A DNA stretch of 64,000 nucleotides from Massilia atriviolacea (GCF_003953935.1 NZ_RXLQ01000013.1:62001-126000), one strand, 5' to 3'; positions 15,261 through 24,485 are shown, counted from the stretch's first letter. Translations and numbers: made by a program. The notes: generated by a model from the letters alone, not told the origin.

Positions 15261-16583
15261 ATGAGCCACATGATTCACCGTAATCTCCGGCAAACCCCGC
15301 CGGTTGCCGTCAGCGCCCAGGGCATGCTGGTGCGCGACAGCGAGGGGCGCACCTACATCGATGCCTGCGGCGGCGCGGCGGTGTCCTCGCTCGGCCACGG
15401 CCACCCCGACATCCTGAGCGCGATGCACCGCCAGATCGACCGCAACGCCTATGCCCACACCGCCTTCTTCACCACCGATGTGGCCGAGGAACTGGCCGAC
15501 CGCCTGACCGCCGGCGCGCCCGAAGGCTTGACCGAAGTGTACCTCGTCTCGGGCGGCTCGGAAGCGATGGAGACGGCGATGAAGCTGGCGCGCCAGTATT
15601 TCGTCGAGAATGGCGAGACCCAGCGCACCAAATTCATCGCGCGCCGCCAGAGCTACCACGGCAACACGCTGGGCGCGCTGGCCGTGGGCGGCAACGAATG
15701 GCGGCGCCGCCATTTCGCGCCGCTGCTGATCGACGTGGCGCGCGTGGCGCCCTGCTACGAATACCGCGACCGCCTGCCCGACCAGACCCAGGACCAGTAC
15801 ACCAGCGCCCTGCTGCGCGAACTCGACGAACAGATCCACGCGGCCGGCCCGCACAACATCATCGCCTTCGTGGCCGAGCCGGTGGTGGGCGCGACCGGCG
15901 GCGCGATTCCGCCCACGCCCGGCTACTTTCGCGGCGTGCGCAGCCTGTGCGACCGCTACGGCATCCTGTTCATCGCCGACGAAGTCATGTGCGGCATGGG
16001 CCGCACCGGCACCATGTATTCGATCGAGCAGGATGGCGTCTCGCCCGACATCATCACCATCGCCAAGGGCCTCGGGGCCGGCTACCAGCCGATCGGCGCG
16101 GTGCTGGCCCAGCGCGCCCTGGTCGAGCAGCTGCGCAAGGGCAGCGGCGCCTTCCAGCACGGGCACACCTACATCGGCCATCCGGTCGCCGCCGCCGCCG
16201 CGCTGGCGGTGCAGAAGGTGATCGAGCGCGACGACCTGCTGGCGGCGGTGCGCCTGCGCGGCGAATCGCTGCGGCGCATGCTGCTGGCCGAATTCGGCTC
16301 GCACCCGAACGTCGGCGATATCCGCGGGCGCGGCCTGCTGATGGCGCTCGAACTGGTGCGCGATCGCGACAGCAAGCAGCCCTTCGATCCGGCGCGCAAG
16401 CTGCACGCCTCGGTCAAGAACAAGGCCATGGCGAACGGCTTGATGGTCTATCCGATGGGCGGCACCATCGATGGCGTGCACGGCGACCATATCCTGCTGG
16501 CGCCGCCGTTCATCGCCACCGACGCCGACCTGTCGGAAATCGTCGCGCGCCTGTCCGATGCGCTGGCGGCGGCGCTCGACTGA
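15261..16583 (+). CDS. Class III aminotransferase (PLP-dependent)
   Basis: 440-residue aspartate-aminotransferase-superfamily class III enzyme, omega-amino acid:pyruvate/2-oxoglutarate type, cytoplasmic. Landmarks: GGAAVSSLGHGHPDI near the N-terminus, YLVSGGSEAMETAMKLARQYF (phosphate-binding Gly-Ser), FIADEVMCGMGRTG (Asp for PLP N1) and ITIAKGLGAGYQPIGAVL with the Schiff-base Lys. ATG 15261 has GAGGA five bases upstream; an in-frame TTG at 15225 lacks one. The amino donor cannot be told. It is divergent from the CMD-like gene, with a 131-bp gap. Confidence 0.92.
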   Translation: MSHMIHRNLRQTPPVAVSAQGMLVRDSEGRTYIDACGGAAVSSLGHGHPDILSAMHRQIDRNAYAHTAFFTTDVAEELADRLTAGAPEGLTEVYLVSGGSEAMETAMKLARQYFVENGETQRTKFIARRQSYHGNTLGALAVGGNEWRRRHFAPLLIDVARVAPCYEYRDRLPDQTQDQYTSALLRELDEQIHAAGPHNIIAFVAEPVVGATGGAIPPTPGYFRGVRSLCDRYGILFIADEVMCGMGRTGTMYSIEQDGVSPDIITIAKGLGAGYQPIGAVLAQRALVEQLRKGSGAFQHGHTYIGHPVAAAAALAVQKVIERDDLLAAVRLRGESLRRMLLAEFGSHPNVGDIRGRGLLMALELVRDRDSKQPFDPARKLHASVKNKAMANGLMVYPMGGTIDGVHGDHILLAPPFIATDADLSEIVARLSDALAAALD

Positions 16584-16606
16584 AGCGGCAGACGCCGGCC
16601 CGCGCC

Positions 16607-18211
16607 CTAATCGGCCGGCGTCTTGACGATCAGGTCGACGATGGTCCACGAAAAGTCGGAGCGCAAGGTGTTGTCGAACACCGGATCGGTAATGCTCATG
16701 TAAAAGTCGCTGGCGTAGGGCATCATCGGTTTCGGCGCCGGCGCGTAGGCCGCCATGTTGTGGCAGGTGATGCAGTTCGACTGGATCCCGGTGCTGGCAT
16801 TGATGCTGCCATTGATCGGGCGGCTGATGCCGGCGAACACATCCGGCCCGAAGCCCGCTTCCAGGTAGGGGTTGTAGCCGTACACCGGGGTGCCGACGTT
16901 CTTGCCATTGGTAATCGGCTGGGCCGGCACCACGCTCGAATACGCCAGCGCCATCGCATAGTGGCGCGCGGCGCCGTCCAGGTAGGCCAGCGGACGCGAG
17001 CCGGCGATGGTGGGCGAACTGGGCGCGAACGGGCGCTCGGGATCGGCCACCCACCAGAAGGTCTGCCAGGTCCACATCTTGTTTTCGCGCGTCGTGACGT
17101 GCATGCCGATCAAGATGGCGATGTCGCCGGCCGCGACCTGCTTGTTGAGCTGGGCCGACAGGTAGGGCGCGTTCTCGGCGGTGATGCGCGTGTGGATGAA
17201 GTCGCTAAGGTAAAAGGTATTGGCCGGCGTGCGCCGCTTGCATCCCGCATCGTTGCTGTTGCCGCCGATGCCGACCGGACGGTTGATGTCCACATACACG
17301 CAACTGTTCCAGGCGGTTTCGGCGAATCCGCTGTCGGGCCTGGCGGCGCCCGGTCCCGGCCAGCCCGGAAAGGCGTAGATGCCGCGCTCCACATTCCTGG
17401 GAATGATCTTGAACACCGGCTTGATGGCGATCGCGTTGGTGGGGAAATTCGGCAGCTCGGTGTAGCCGTTGGCCATCAGCTGCTTGAGCGTGCTCTCGTA
17501 GAACAGGCGGTTGCTGATCGCGTGCTGCGCGGCCGGCGGGTTGTAGGCGACCGAGACCAGGATCGCGGTATCGGGCCTGCCGGGCGCGGGGGCCGGGGCC
17601 GACACCAGGCTGGCGCTCTTGTCCGCCGGCCGGTGGCCATGCTGGAACTGGCGCGGCAGGTGCAGGTCGAGCGTGGGGCGCTCCAGCGGACCGCGCCTGC
17701 CTTCGTCGCGCCGGCCCTCGTCGCGCTTGCGCTCGGGTGCGCTGCGGAAGATGATATTGCCCGGGGTGGTCCAGGTTTCGAAGGCGCGCACCGGCGTGCC
17801 GTCGACCATCCCGACCGGCTGGGTCAGCCCGGCCCACACTCCCCATGCGTGCTGGTGGATCTGGCTGTCCAGGGCGCCGTAAATCCACTGGTTCAGCTGG
17901 GTCTCGGCCTTGGGAAACACGAACGCCGGGTTGGGACGCGGCAAGTCCGGCAGGCACAGGAGATTGCCGTCGATATTGCCGATGTCGCCGTACTGGCGGA
18001 TCGCGTTGACGCAGGCATCGAGATTGTCCAGGGTCGTGCTCTGCTGGGTGCCGCCGAGCTTCCTGCAATTGGCCTTGAGCTTGTCGCCATGGACCGCGAT
18101 ATTGCTGCAAGAAAGTTGATAGCTGCCTTGGGGAATCGACTGGGCGGCGCCGGCGAGCGGAACGGCCCAGCTGGCGAGGGCGAACAGGAGGGGGGTGCGA
18201 TAGCTGCTCAT
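16607..18211 (-). CDS. Secreted CVNH-domain protein fused to a c-type haem domain
   Basis: 534 residues from ATG 18211, preceded by AAGAAAGAGACC. A signal peptide (MSSYRTPLLFALASWAVPLAGAAQ) leads into a cyanovirin-N homology domain at about residues 26-85: IPQGSYQLSCSNIAVHGDKL, then CRKLGG and NIDGNLLC, with the CVNH cysteines. A low-complexity basic stretch (RKRDEGRRDEGRRG) follows near residue 160. The large remaining part has no family name that I know but includes one CxxCH haem motif, SNCITCHNMAAYAP, near residue 480, and GMHVTTRENKMWTWQTFWW. CVNH domains bind carbohydrate in cyanobacterial and fungal lectins; a fusion to a cytochrome-like module is unusual. Location is presumably periplasmic or extracellular. 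Function unknown. Confidence 0.78.
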   Translation of the reverse strand: MSSYRTPLLFALASWAVPLAGAAQSIPQGSYQLSCSNIAVHGDKLKANCRKLGGTQQSTTLDNLDACVNAIRQYGDIGNIDGNLLCLPDLPRPNPAFVFPKAETQLNQWIYGALDSQIHQHAWGVWAGLTQPVGMVDGTPVRAFETWTTPGNIIFRSAPERKRDEGRRDEGRRGPLERPTLDLHLPRQFQHGHRPADKSASLVSAPAPAPGRPDTAILVSVAYNPPAAQHAISNRLFYESTLKQLMANGYTELPNFPTNAIAIKPVFKIIPRNVERGIYAFPGWPGPGAARPDSGFAETAWNSCVYVDINRPVGIGGNSNDAGCKRRTPANTFYLSDFIHTRITAENAPYLSAQLNKQVAAGDIAILIGMHVTTRENKMWTWQTFWWVADPERPFAPSSPTIAGSRPLAYLDGAARHYAMALAYSSVVPAQPITNGKNVGTPVYGYNPYLEAGFGPDVFAGISRPINGSINASTGIQSNCITCHNMAAYAPAPKPMMPYASDFYMSITDPVFDNTLRSDFSWTIVDLIVKTPAD

Positions 18212-18389
18212 GGTCTCTTTCTTCCGGGTTGAAGGGAGAAAGACCGGCATGGCGGGAACGATGCGTCATGCAGGCCGCGCGCGCCGGTTTTTTGACGTGC
18301 TGGACTGCATGGTGGACCTGAATTCCCAGCCTAATCTCACGAAAAGTCACTGCGAAGCAAAGCCATGTATTTACACAACAGAAGCGTTG

Positions 18390-18408
18390 CGCCAGCGTTG
18401 CGCTGGCG
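18390..18408. other. Perfect hairpin in the 217-bp gap before the FAH-family gene end
   Basis: CGCCAGCG at 18390-18397 pairs with CGCTGGCG at 18401-18408 over TTG. It lies 20 bases past the stop of the minus-strand FAH gene but has no U-run; it may mark the transcript end. Nothing else is seen in 18212-18428. Confidence 0.4.
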
Positions 18409-18428
18409 ACGATACGCCCCTGTCCGGG

Positions 18429-19280
18429 TCAGGATTTGGCGTAGGCGATCACGTCCTGCTGCTGCTCGCCGAGGCCGGCGATGCCGAGGCGCAAGGTGTC
18501 GCCTTTTTTCAGGAAGCGCTGCGGGCTGCGCGCCACGCCCACGCCCGGCGGCGTGCCGGTGGCGATGATGTCGCCCGGTTCCAGGGTCATGAAGCGCGAC
18601 AGGTAGCTGACGATCTGCGCCACGCTGAAGATCATGGTTTCGGTGGAGCCGGTCTGCATGCGCTTGCCGTTCAGTTCCAGGTACAGGTCGAGGCGCTGCA
18701 CGTCGATCACTTCATCGCGCGTGACCAGCCACGGGCCGACCGGGCCGAAGGTGTCGCAGCCCTTGCCCTTGTCCCACTGCGGGCCGCGTTCGAGCTGGAA
18801 CGAGCGCTCCGAGACATCGTTGACGACGCAGTAGCCGGCCACGTAATCGAGCGCGTCGTCTTCGCTGACGTACTGCGCGCGGGTGCCGATCACCACGCCG
18901 AGTTCGACTTCCCAGTCGGTCTTCTTCGCGCCTTGCGGCAGCATCACCGGGTCGTCCGGGCCGGACAGGCAGCTGATCGCCTTCATGAACACGATCGGTT
19001 CCGTGGGCGGCGTGGCGCCGGTTTCGGCGGCGTGGTCGGCGTAATTGAGGCCGATGCCGATGAATTTGCCGACGCCGTGAAGCGGCACGCCCAGGCGCGG
19101 ATTGCCGCGCACCAGCGGCAAGGTCTTGTAGTCGATCCTGGCCAGCTTGCGCAGGGCCTTGTCGGACAGGACCGAGGCATCGATATCGGCGACGACGCCG
19201 GACAGGTCGCGCAGGCGCCCTTCCTCGTCGAACAAGCCGGGTTTTTCCTTGCCGGGACGGCCGTAACGAACCAGTTTCAT
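18429..19280 (-). CDS. Fumarylacetoacetate hydrolase family protein
   Basis: FAH-superfamily enzyme (2-keto-acid hydratase/hydrolase or decarboxylase), 283 residues, cytoplasmic. Core signatures are GKFIGIGLNYADHAAETG, EPIVFMKAISCLSGPDDPV, DWEVELGVVIG (metal-binding Glu), GYCVVNDVSERSFQLER and DIIATGTPPGVG. It matches the short ureidoglycolate-lyase/2,4-diketo-3-deoxy-L-fuconate-hydrolase-like branch, but the substrate cannot be read from sequence. The start MKLVRYGRPGKEKP at 19280 is typical of that branch. Confidence 0.9.
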   Translation of the reverse strand: MKLVRYGRPGKEKPGLFDEEGRLRDLSGVVADIDASVLSDKALRKLARIDYKTLPLVRGNPRLGVPLHGVGKFIGIGLNYADHAAETGATPPTEPIVFMKAISCLSGPDDPVMLPQGAKKTDWEVELGVVIGTRAQYVSEDDALDYVAGYCVVNDVSERSFQLERGPQWDKGKGCDTFGPVGPWLVTRDEVIDVQRLDLYLELNGKRMQTGSTETMIFSVAQIVSYLSRFMTLEPGDIIATGTPPGVGVARSPQRFLKKGDTLRLGIAGLGEQQQDVIAYAKS

Positions 19281-19345
19281 GTGTATTCCTTCGTGGGGGA
19301 CAGCGTAAAGTCGCCCGCGATTGTAGCGCAGGCCGGCGCGGCCGA

Positions 19346-20194
19346 TCAGCGCAGGGTCAGGAGATAGGCGCTGATGTCGACCGCGTCGGCCTCGCTCACG
19401 TCCTGCACCGGCATGGCGGTGAGCGGATCGATGGCGTGCGGATCGCGGATCCAGCGCACCAGGTTTTCCTGCGTGTTGGGCAGATGGCCGGCGATGAAGC
19501 GGCGCTTGCCGAGACCCGCCAGGGGCCGCCCGACATAGGTGTCGGGACCGGTCACGCCGGGCACCACGTGGCAGGCGTTGCAGGCGTACTGGGTCAGGGC
19601 GATGCGCCCGCGCCCGGGATTGCCGGGCCAGCGCGCCGGCAGTGCGGGCGGCGGCGCCGCGCGCGCGGACGCTGCGGTCATGGCGGCATAGGCCGGCGGC
19701 GCCAGTTCCGGCAGCTTGACCATGAAAGCCACCAGCGACCAGATCTCGGCATCGGCCAGGTGGTATTCCCAGGCCGGCATGCCGCTCATCTTGATGCCGT
19801 TCCTGGTGATCCAGTACAGCTGCGCCGCCTGCCAGCGGCGCGCCGCGTCGACCAGCGGCCCGGGCACCGGCTGCATGCTCTTGCCGAAGTCCTGCTGCGC
19901 CACGCCGGGCGCGCCGTGGCACTGCACGCAGTGGTCGCGGTACAGCAGCGCCCCCTGGGCCACGCGCGCCGCGTCCAGCTGCGGCACCGCGACATCGCGC
20001 GCGTGGAAGCGCACCGAGTCGCGCATGCCCTGCTCCAGCAGCGTGTGGACGAACTGGAAATGCTGGTCGGTCGAACCGACGTTGTACCAGCCGCTCTTGA
20101 GCACCAGCGCGGCGCCGGCGGCGCCCGCCACGGCAAGCACAGCGAGGGTCGCGGCGGCGGTTTTCAGGATCAGGCGGACGCGGTTGGAAGGCAT
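19346..20194 (-). CDS. Membrane-anchored dihaem cytochrome c
   Basis: 282 residues. An N-terminal transmembrane anchor (LILKTAAATLAVLAVAGAAGAALVLKSG) is followed by GWYNVGSTDQHFQFVHTLLE and two class I haem c domains: CVQCHGAPGVAQQ with axial Met in KMSGMPAWEY, and CNACHVVPGVTG with Met in LTAMPVQDV. Located in the periplasm on the inner membrane. It is divergent from the cytochrome oxidase operon at 20288, so it is probably an electron donor to it, which is inference from position. Confidence 0.9.
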   Translation of the reverse strand: MPSNRVRLILKTAAATLAVLAVAGAAGAALVLKSGWYNVGSTDQHFQFVHTLLEQGMRDSVRFHARDVAVPQLDAARVAQGALLYRDHCVQCHGAPGVAQQDFGKSMQPVPGPLVDAARRWQAAQLYWITRNGIKMSGMPAWEYHLADAEIWSLVAFMVKLPELAPPAYAAMTAASARAAPPPALPARWPGNPGRGRIALTQYACNACHVVPGVTGPDTYVGRPLAGLGKRRFIAGHLPNTQENLVRWIRDPHAIDPLTAMPVQDVSEADAVDISAYLLTLR

Positions 20195-20222
20195 GGCGGA
20201 GCGCCGCCGGGGGCGCGTTCTG

Positions 20223-20252
20223 TTGAAAAAATGATAGCAATTTTTCTAGTAT
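20223..20252 (+). promoter_or_regulatory. Candidate promoter of the cytochrome oxidase operon
   Basis: TTGAAA at 20223-20228 and TAGTAT at 20247-20252 with an 18-bp AT-rich spacer lie in the divergent gap between the dihaem cytochrome and the oxidase operon. The match is moderate. Confidence 0.45.
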
Positions 20253-20287
20253 TATATCGATCCAAGTCGCTTTCGCAGGATCGTAAC

Positions 20288-20662
20288 GTGCGCGTGTTTC
20301 CCCTTCCGATCGCCGTGGCGGCCGTGCTGTGCGCGGCGCTGGCCGGCTGCGACAACCGCGCCGCGCCCGTGCCCGTCGGCGCCGGCGACGCCGCCCTCGG
20401 CAAGCGCCTGATGGAGCAGTACCAGTGCGGCGCCTGCCACGCCATCCCCGGCGTGGGCGCGGCCACCGGCACGGCCGGCCCGCCGCTCGACAAATTCGGC
20501 CGGCGCAGCTACATCGCCGGCCGCATTCCCAACCTGCCAGGCCCGCTGGCCGACTGGCTGGTCGATCCTCCCTCCCTGAAACCCGGCACCATGATGCCCA
20601 ATGTCGGCGTCTCCAGGGCCGAAGCACGCCACATGGCGGCCTACCTGGCCACCCTGCGATGA
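20288..20662 (+). CDS. Small lipoprotein cytochrome c
   Basis: 124 residues from a GTG start at 20288 with AGGA seven bases upstream. A lipoprotein signal (VFPLPIAVAAVLCAALAGC, lipobox LAGC) is followed by one class I haem c domain: YQCGACHAIPGVG with axial Met in GTMMPNVG, and the recurring FGRRSYIAGRIPNLP also seen in the dihaem cytochrome. Tethered to the periplasmic face of the inner membrane, it probably carries electrons to the oxidase. Overlaps coxB by four bases (ATGA). No ATG gives a fit that keeps the signal peptide. Confidence 0.85.
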   Translation: MRVFPLPIAVAAVLCAALAGCDNRAAPVPVGAGDAALGKRLMEQYQCGACHAIPGVGAATGTAGPPLDKFGRRSYIAGRIPNLPGPLADWLVDPPSLKPGTMMPNVGVSRAEARHMAAYLATLR

Positions 20663-21597
20663 GCCGCGTGCCCTTGCAGTCGGTGCTGCACCCGGCCGGC
20701 CCCGACGCGGCCATCATCAGCCAGTTCGCCTGGGTCCTGTTCGGCGGCGGCGCGCTGGTGTTCGCGCTGGTGATGGCGCTGACCGCGCTCGGCCTCGGAC
20801 GGCGCGCGCGCAGCGTGCGGCCGATGGCCTGGATCGCCGGCGCCGGCGTGGCCTTTCCGGTGGCGGTGCTGAGCGTGCTGCTGGCGTGGAGCACCTGGCG
20901 CAGCGGCCAGATGGCGGCCCAGAGCTCGCAGCACGCCACCCGCATCGCGCTCAGCGCCCATATGTGGTGGTGGGAAGTGCGCTACCCCGACCCCGGCGGC
21001 GGGCCGGATATCGTCAGCGCCAACGAAATCCATATTCCCACCGGGCGCCCGGTGTACCTGGGCCTGACCGCCGGCGACGTGATCCACAGCCTGTGGGTGC
21101 CTGCGCTGGGCGGCAAGATGGACATGGTGCCGGGCCGCGTCACCGGCCTGACGCTGCAGGCCGACCGGCCCGGCGTGTACCGCGGCCAGTGCGCCGAATA
21201 CTGCGGCGAGCAGCACGCGCGCATGGCGCTGCATGTCGTCGCCCACACGCCGGCCGGCTACCAGCAATGGCTGGCGCGCCAGGCCGGCCCGGCCGCCGCG
21301 CCGTCGGATCCATCGGATCCATCAATCGCGCGCGGACGGCAAGCCTTCATCGCGCAGCGCTGCGTGGCCTGCCATACGATACGCGGCGTGAACGCGGCCA
21401 CGCGCCTGGGGCCGGACCTGACCCGCGTCGGCGCCCGGCTGCACATCGGCGCCGGCACCCTGCGCACCCATCGCGGCACGCTGGCCGGCTGGATCGCCGA
21501 CCCGCACAGCATCAAGCCGGGCGTGCGCATGCCGCCGGCCGGCATGGACGGCGACACCCTGAACGCGCTGGCCGCCTACCTGGAACAGCTCAAATGA
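20659..21597 (+). CDS. coxB: Cytochrome c oxidase subunit II with fused cytochrome c domain (caa3 type)
   Basis: 312 residues. Two N-terminal transmembrane helices (AWVLFGGGALVFALVMALTA and a second near residues 55-75) are followed by the cupredoxin domain that holds CuA: ligands in VIHSLWVPALGGKMDMVPGR (His) and GQCAEYCGEQHARMAL (Cys, Glu, Cys, His, Met). The C-terminal extension is a cytochrome c domain with CVACHTIRGVN and Met in VRMPPAGMDG, giving the caa3 architecture. It accepts electrons from periplasmic cytochrome c and passes them to subunit I. ATGA overlaps couple it to the genes on both sides. Confidence 0.94.
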   Translation: MSRVPLQSVLHPAGPDAAIISQFAWVLFGGGALVFALVMALTALGLGRRARSVRPMAWIAGAGVAFPVAVLSVLLAWSTWRSGQMAAQSSQHATRIALSAHMWWWEVRYPDPGGGPDIVSANEIHIPTGRPVYLGLTAGDVIHSLWVPALGGKMDMVPGRVTGLTLQADRPGVYRGQCAEYCGEQHARMALHVVAHTPAGYQQWLARQAGPAAAPSDPSDPSIARGRQAFIAQRCVACHTIRGVNAATRLGPDLTRVGARLHIGAGTLRTHRGTLAGWIADPHSIKPGVRMPPAGMDGDTLNALAAYLEQLK

Positions 21598-24098
21598 GCG
21601 GCACCGCGCTGCCCAACAGCCTGCCGCGTCCGCCCGGCGAACGCGAACGCCTGGCGGCGGCGTGGAAGACGCCGGCCGGCTGGCGCTATCCGACCACCGT
21701 CAACAACACCAATATCGGCCTGCTCTACATCGGCACCTCGCTGCTGTTCTTCCTGCTGGCCGGTATCCTCGGCCTCTTGATGCGCATGCAGCTGGCGGTT
21801 CCCGACAATACCTTCCTGAGCGCCTCGACCTACAACCAGGTGTTCACCATGCACGGCACGGTGATGATGTTCCTGTTTGCGATTCCGGTGGTCGAGGCCA
21901 TCGCGGTCTACCTGCTGCCGAACATGCTGGGCGCGCGCGACCTGCCCTTTCCGCGCCTGTCGGCCTACGCCTTCTGGGCCTACGCCATTGGCGGGCTGGC
22001 GTTTTTCTGCACCCTGTTCGTGGGACTGGCGCCGGACGGCGGCTGGTTCATGTATCCGCCGCTGACCGGCAAGGCCTATTCGCCGGGACTGAACGCCGAT
22101 TTCTGGCTGCTCGGGATCGGCTTCATCGAAATTTCGGCCATCGCCGGCGCGATCGAACTGATCGTCGGCATCCTGTTTACGCGCGCGCCCGGCATGACCC
22201 TGGGCCGCATGCCGGTGTACGCCTGGGCCATGCTGGTGGTGGGCGTGATGATCGTGTTCGCCTTCCCGGCCATCATCGCCGGCACCGCCCTGCTGGAACT
22301 CGAACGCGCCTACGACTGGCCGATCTTCATCGCCGAGCGTGGCGGCGACCCGATCCTGTGGCAGCACCTGTTCTGGTTCTTCGGCCATCCCGAGGTGTAC
22401 ATCATCTTCCTGCCGGCCGCCGGGATGGTCTCGACCATGATCCCGGCGCTTGCCGGCGTGCCGCTGGTGGGACGGCGCGCCATCGTCGTGGCGCTGGTGG
22501 CGGTGGGCTTTTTCAGCTTTGCGCTGTGGGCCCACCACATGTTCACGGCGGGGCTGGGCGTGCTGAAAATGAGCTTCGTGTCGGCCGCCAGCATGGCCGT
22601 CGCTGTGCCGACCGCGATCCAGGTGTTCGCCTGGATCGCCACCATGTGGCGCGGGCGCGTGGCCATGTCGGCGCCGGCCCTGTTCCTGCTCGGCTTCCTG
22701 TTCATTTTCGTCCTCGGCGGGCTGACCGGGGTGATGGTCGCCGTGCTGCCGTTCGACTGGCAGGTGCACGACACCTACTTCATCGTCGCCCACCTGCACT
22801 ATGTGCTCATCGGCGGCATGCTGTTTCCGGTGTTCGCGGCGCTGTACTACTGGATCCCGCTGATCAACGGCAACCGGCTCTCCGAACGCCTGGCGCGCTG
22901 GGTGTTCGGCCTGATGTTCGGGGGCTTCAACGTGGCCTTCTTCCCGATGCATATCACGGGCCTGCTGGGCATGCCGCGCCGCGTCTACACCTACAGCGGC
23001 GAGATGGGCTGGGATGGGCTGAACATGGTCTCCACCGTGGGCGCCTTCGTGTTCGCCTCCGGGGTGCTGCTGTTCCTGTTCGACCTGGCGCGCACCCTGC
23101 GCATGGCGGACAGGCAGGTCGGCAATCCGTGGAACGCCGCCACGCTGGAATGGCTGCCGTCGGAAGACTACGGCAACCGCAGCATCCCGCGGATTTCCTC
23201 GGGCGACCCGCTGTGGGAGCAGCCGACGCTGGCGCGCGAGGTCGAGGCGGGCCGGCACTACCTGCCCGGCAGCGTCAGCGGAGGGCGCGAGACGATCGCC
23301 ACCAGCGCGCTCGGCGCCGTGCCGCGCTACCTGATGATCCTGCCCGGCGACAGCTGGTGGCCATTGATCGCCGCCGCCGGCACCGCCGGCTTCTTCCTGC
23401 TGCTGACGGTCAAATTCACCTGGACCGCCTGGGCCTGCGGGATCGCGGCGATGGTCGGCATCGTGGCGTGGCTGTGGCAGTCGGACCGGCCGCCGCCGCT
23501 GGCGCACGCCAAAGTCGGCGACGAACTGACCCTGCCCGTCGGCGCGCGCGGCACGGCCTCGCATTCGTGGTGGGCGACCCTGATCATGCTGGTGGTCGAT
23601 GCGACCATCTTCGCGTCCTTCGTGTTCGCCTACATCCATATCTCGATGCGCCTGACCGTGTGTCCGCCGCCGCAGGCCGCGCTGGCCGCGCCGGTGTGGC
23701 CGCTGCTCTCGAGCGGGCTACTGGTCGCCAGTTCGGCGCTGGTCCGGCTGGCCAGCCGCGCGGTGGAGCGGCGCCGCCTGACGCCGCTGGTGCTGGCGGC
23801 GCTGGCGTGCATGCTGGCCGCGTTTGCGTGCGACTTCCACGGCCAGCGCCTGGCCGGGCTGGAGCCGACCGCGCAAGCCTGGAGCGCGACGGTGGCGACC
23901 CTGCTCGCCTACCAGGGCCTGCACGTGATCGTGCTGGCGATGGCGGCGCTGTACCTGTGCGCGCGCGCGTGGAGCGGCATGCTGACCGGCGCCAGCCGCG
24001 CCACGCTGGACAACACGGCGCTGATGTGGCACTACACCAGCCTGCAGGGGATCGTGGCGGCGGGCGCGATCCACCTCGTGCCATGGGTGATGGGATGA
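21594..24098 (+). CDS. Cytochrome c oxidase subunit I fused to subunit III
   Basis: 834 residues; subunit I alone is about 530, and the rest, from about residue 640, has subunit III character (HSWWATLIMLVVDATIFASFVFAYIHI, YQGLHVIVLAMAALYL). Key subunit I residues are intact: haem a ligand in TMHGTVMMF near residue 86, D-channel Asp in NMLGARDLPFPRL, CuB His and cross-linked Tyr in FFGHPEVYIIFLP near residue 263, CuB His pair in WAHHMFTAGL near 312, and the haem ligands in VAHLHYVLIGG near 400. An inner-membrane proton-pumping terminal oxidase of the SoxM/A type is predicted. Fusions of subunits I and III are known in caa3 oxidases. Assembly genes (ctaG, cox10, cox15, sco) are absent here. Confidence 0.94.
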   Translation: MSGTALPNSLPRPPGERERLAAAWKTPAGWRYPTTVNNTNIGLLYIGTSLLFFLLAGILGLLMRMQLAVPDNTFLSASTYNQVFTMHGTVMMFLFAIPVVEAIAVYLLPNMLGARDLPFPRLSAYAFWAYAIGGLAFFCTLFVGLAPDGGWFMYPPLTGKAYSPGLNADFWLLGIGFIEISAIAGAIELIVGILFTRAPGMTLGRMPVYAWAMLVVGVMIVFAFPAIIAGTALLELERAYDWPIFIAERGGDPILWQHLFWFFGHPEVYIIFLPAAGMVSTMIPALAGVPLVGRRAIVVALVAVGFFSFALWAHHMFTAGLGVLKMSFVSAASMAVAVPTAIQVFAWIATMWRGRVAMSAPALFLLGFLFIFVLGGLTGVMVAVLPFDWQVHDTYFIVAHLHYVLIGGMLFPVFAALYYWIPLINGNRLSERLARWVFGLMFGGFNVAFFPMHITGLLGMPRRVYTYSGEMGWDGLNMVSTVGAFVFASGVLLFLFDLARTLRMADRQVGNPWNAATLEWLPSEDYGNRSIPRISSGDPLWEQPTLAREVEAGRHYLPGSVSGGRETIATSALGAVPRYLMILPGDSWWPLIAAAGTAGFFLLLTVKFTWTAWACGIAAMVGIVAWLWQSDRPPPLAHAKVGDELTLPVGARGTASHSWWATLIMLVVDATIFASFVFAYIHISMRLTVCPPPQAALAAPVWPLLSSGLLVASSALVRLASRAVERRRLTPLVLAALACMLAAFACDFHGQRLAGLEPTAQAWSATVATLLAYQGLHVIVLAMAALYLCARAWSGMLTGASRATLDNTALMWHYTSLQGIVAAGAIHLVPWVMG

Positions 24099-24433
24099 TG
24101 GTGCGCGAGCGCCTTGGCGGCAAGCTGCTGCACGCCTGCGCGCCGCTGCTGGTGTGGGCGCTGCATTTTGTCGCGTGCTATGTGTGGGTGGCGGCGCTGT
24201 GCGCGCCCGGCCTGATCGATGGCGAAGCGCCGCGCCGCTGGGTGCCGGGCGTGGCGTCGGTGCTGGCCCTGGGGGTGTGCCTATGGCTGGCGTGGCGCGC
24301 GCGCCATGTGCTGGCAACGGCATCGGAACAGACAAGGCTGCTGGACTGGGCCAGCGCCGGCAGTGCGGTGCTGGCCGTGGTCGGCGTGGCCTGGACCAGC
24401 CTGCCGGTGCTGATGATCGACGGCTGCGCTTGA
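24095..24433 (+). CDS. Small membrane protein of the oxidase operon
   Basis: 112 residues from ATG 24095 (ATGATG, the second ATG is an alternative), overlapping the oxidase gene by four bases. Three hydrophobic segments are visible (LLVWALHFVACYVWVAALC, VASVLALGVCLWLAW, AGSAVLAVVGVAWTSLPVLM). I recognise no family, but its place suggests an accessory subunit, like the small subunit IV proteins of other oxidases. Confidence 0.75.
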   Translation: MMVRERLGGKLLHACAPLLVWALHFVACYVWVAALCAPGLIDGEAPRRWVPGVASVLALGVCLWLAWRARHVLATASEQTRLLDWASAGSAVLAVVGVAWTSLPVLMIDGCA

Positions 24434-24485
24434 GAACGTCGTTCCCGCGCCAAGGCGGCGCCCGGCGGGAACGACGGCCCAGGCG

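Noticed and set aside
21576-23639. 687-codon open frame opposite the cytochrome oxidase gene
   Set aside because: Composition (His/Gln/Arg repeats) and full overlap with an intact subunit I gene show it is an antisense shadow.
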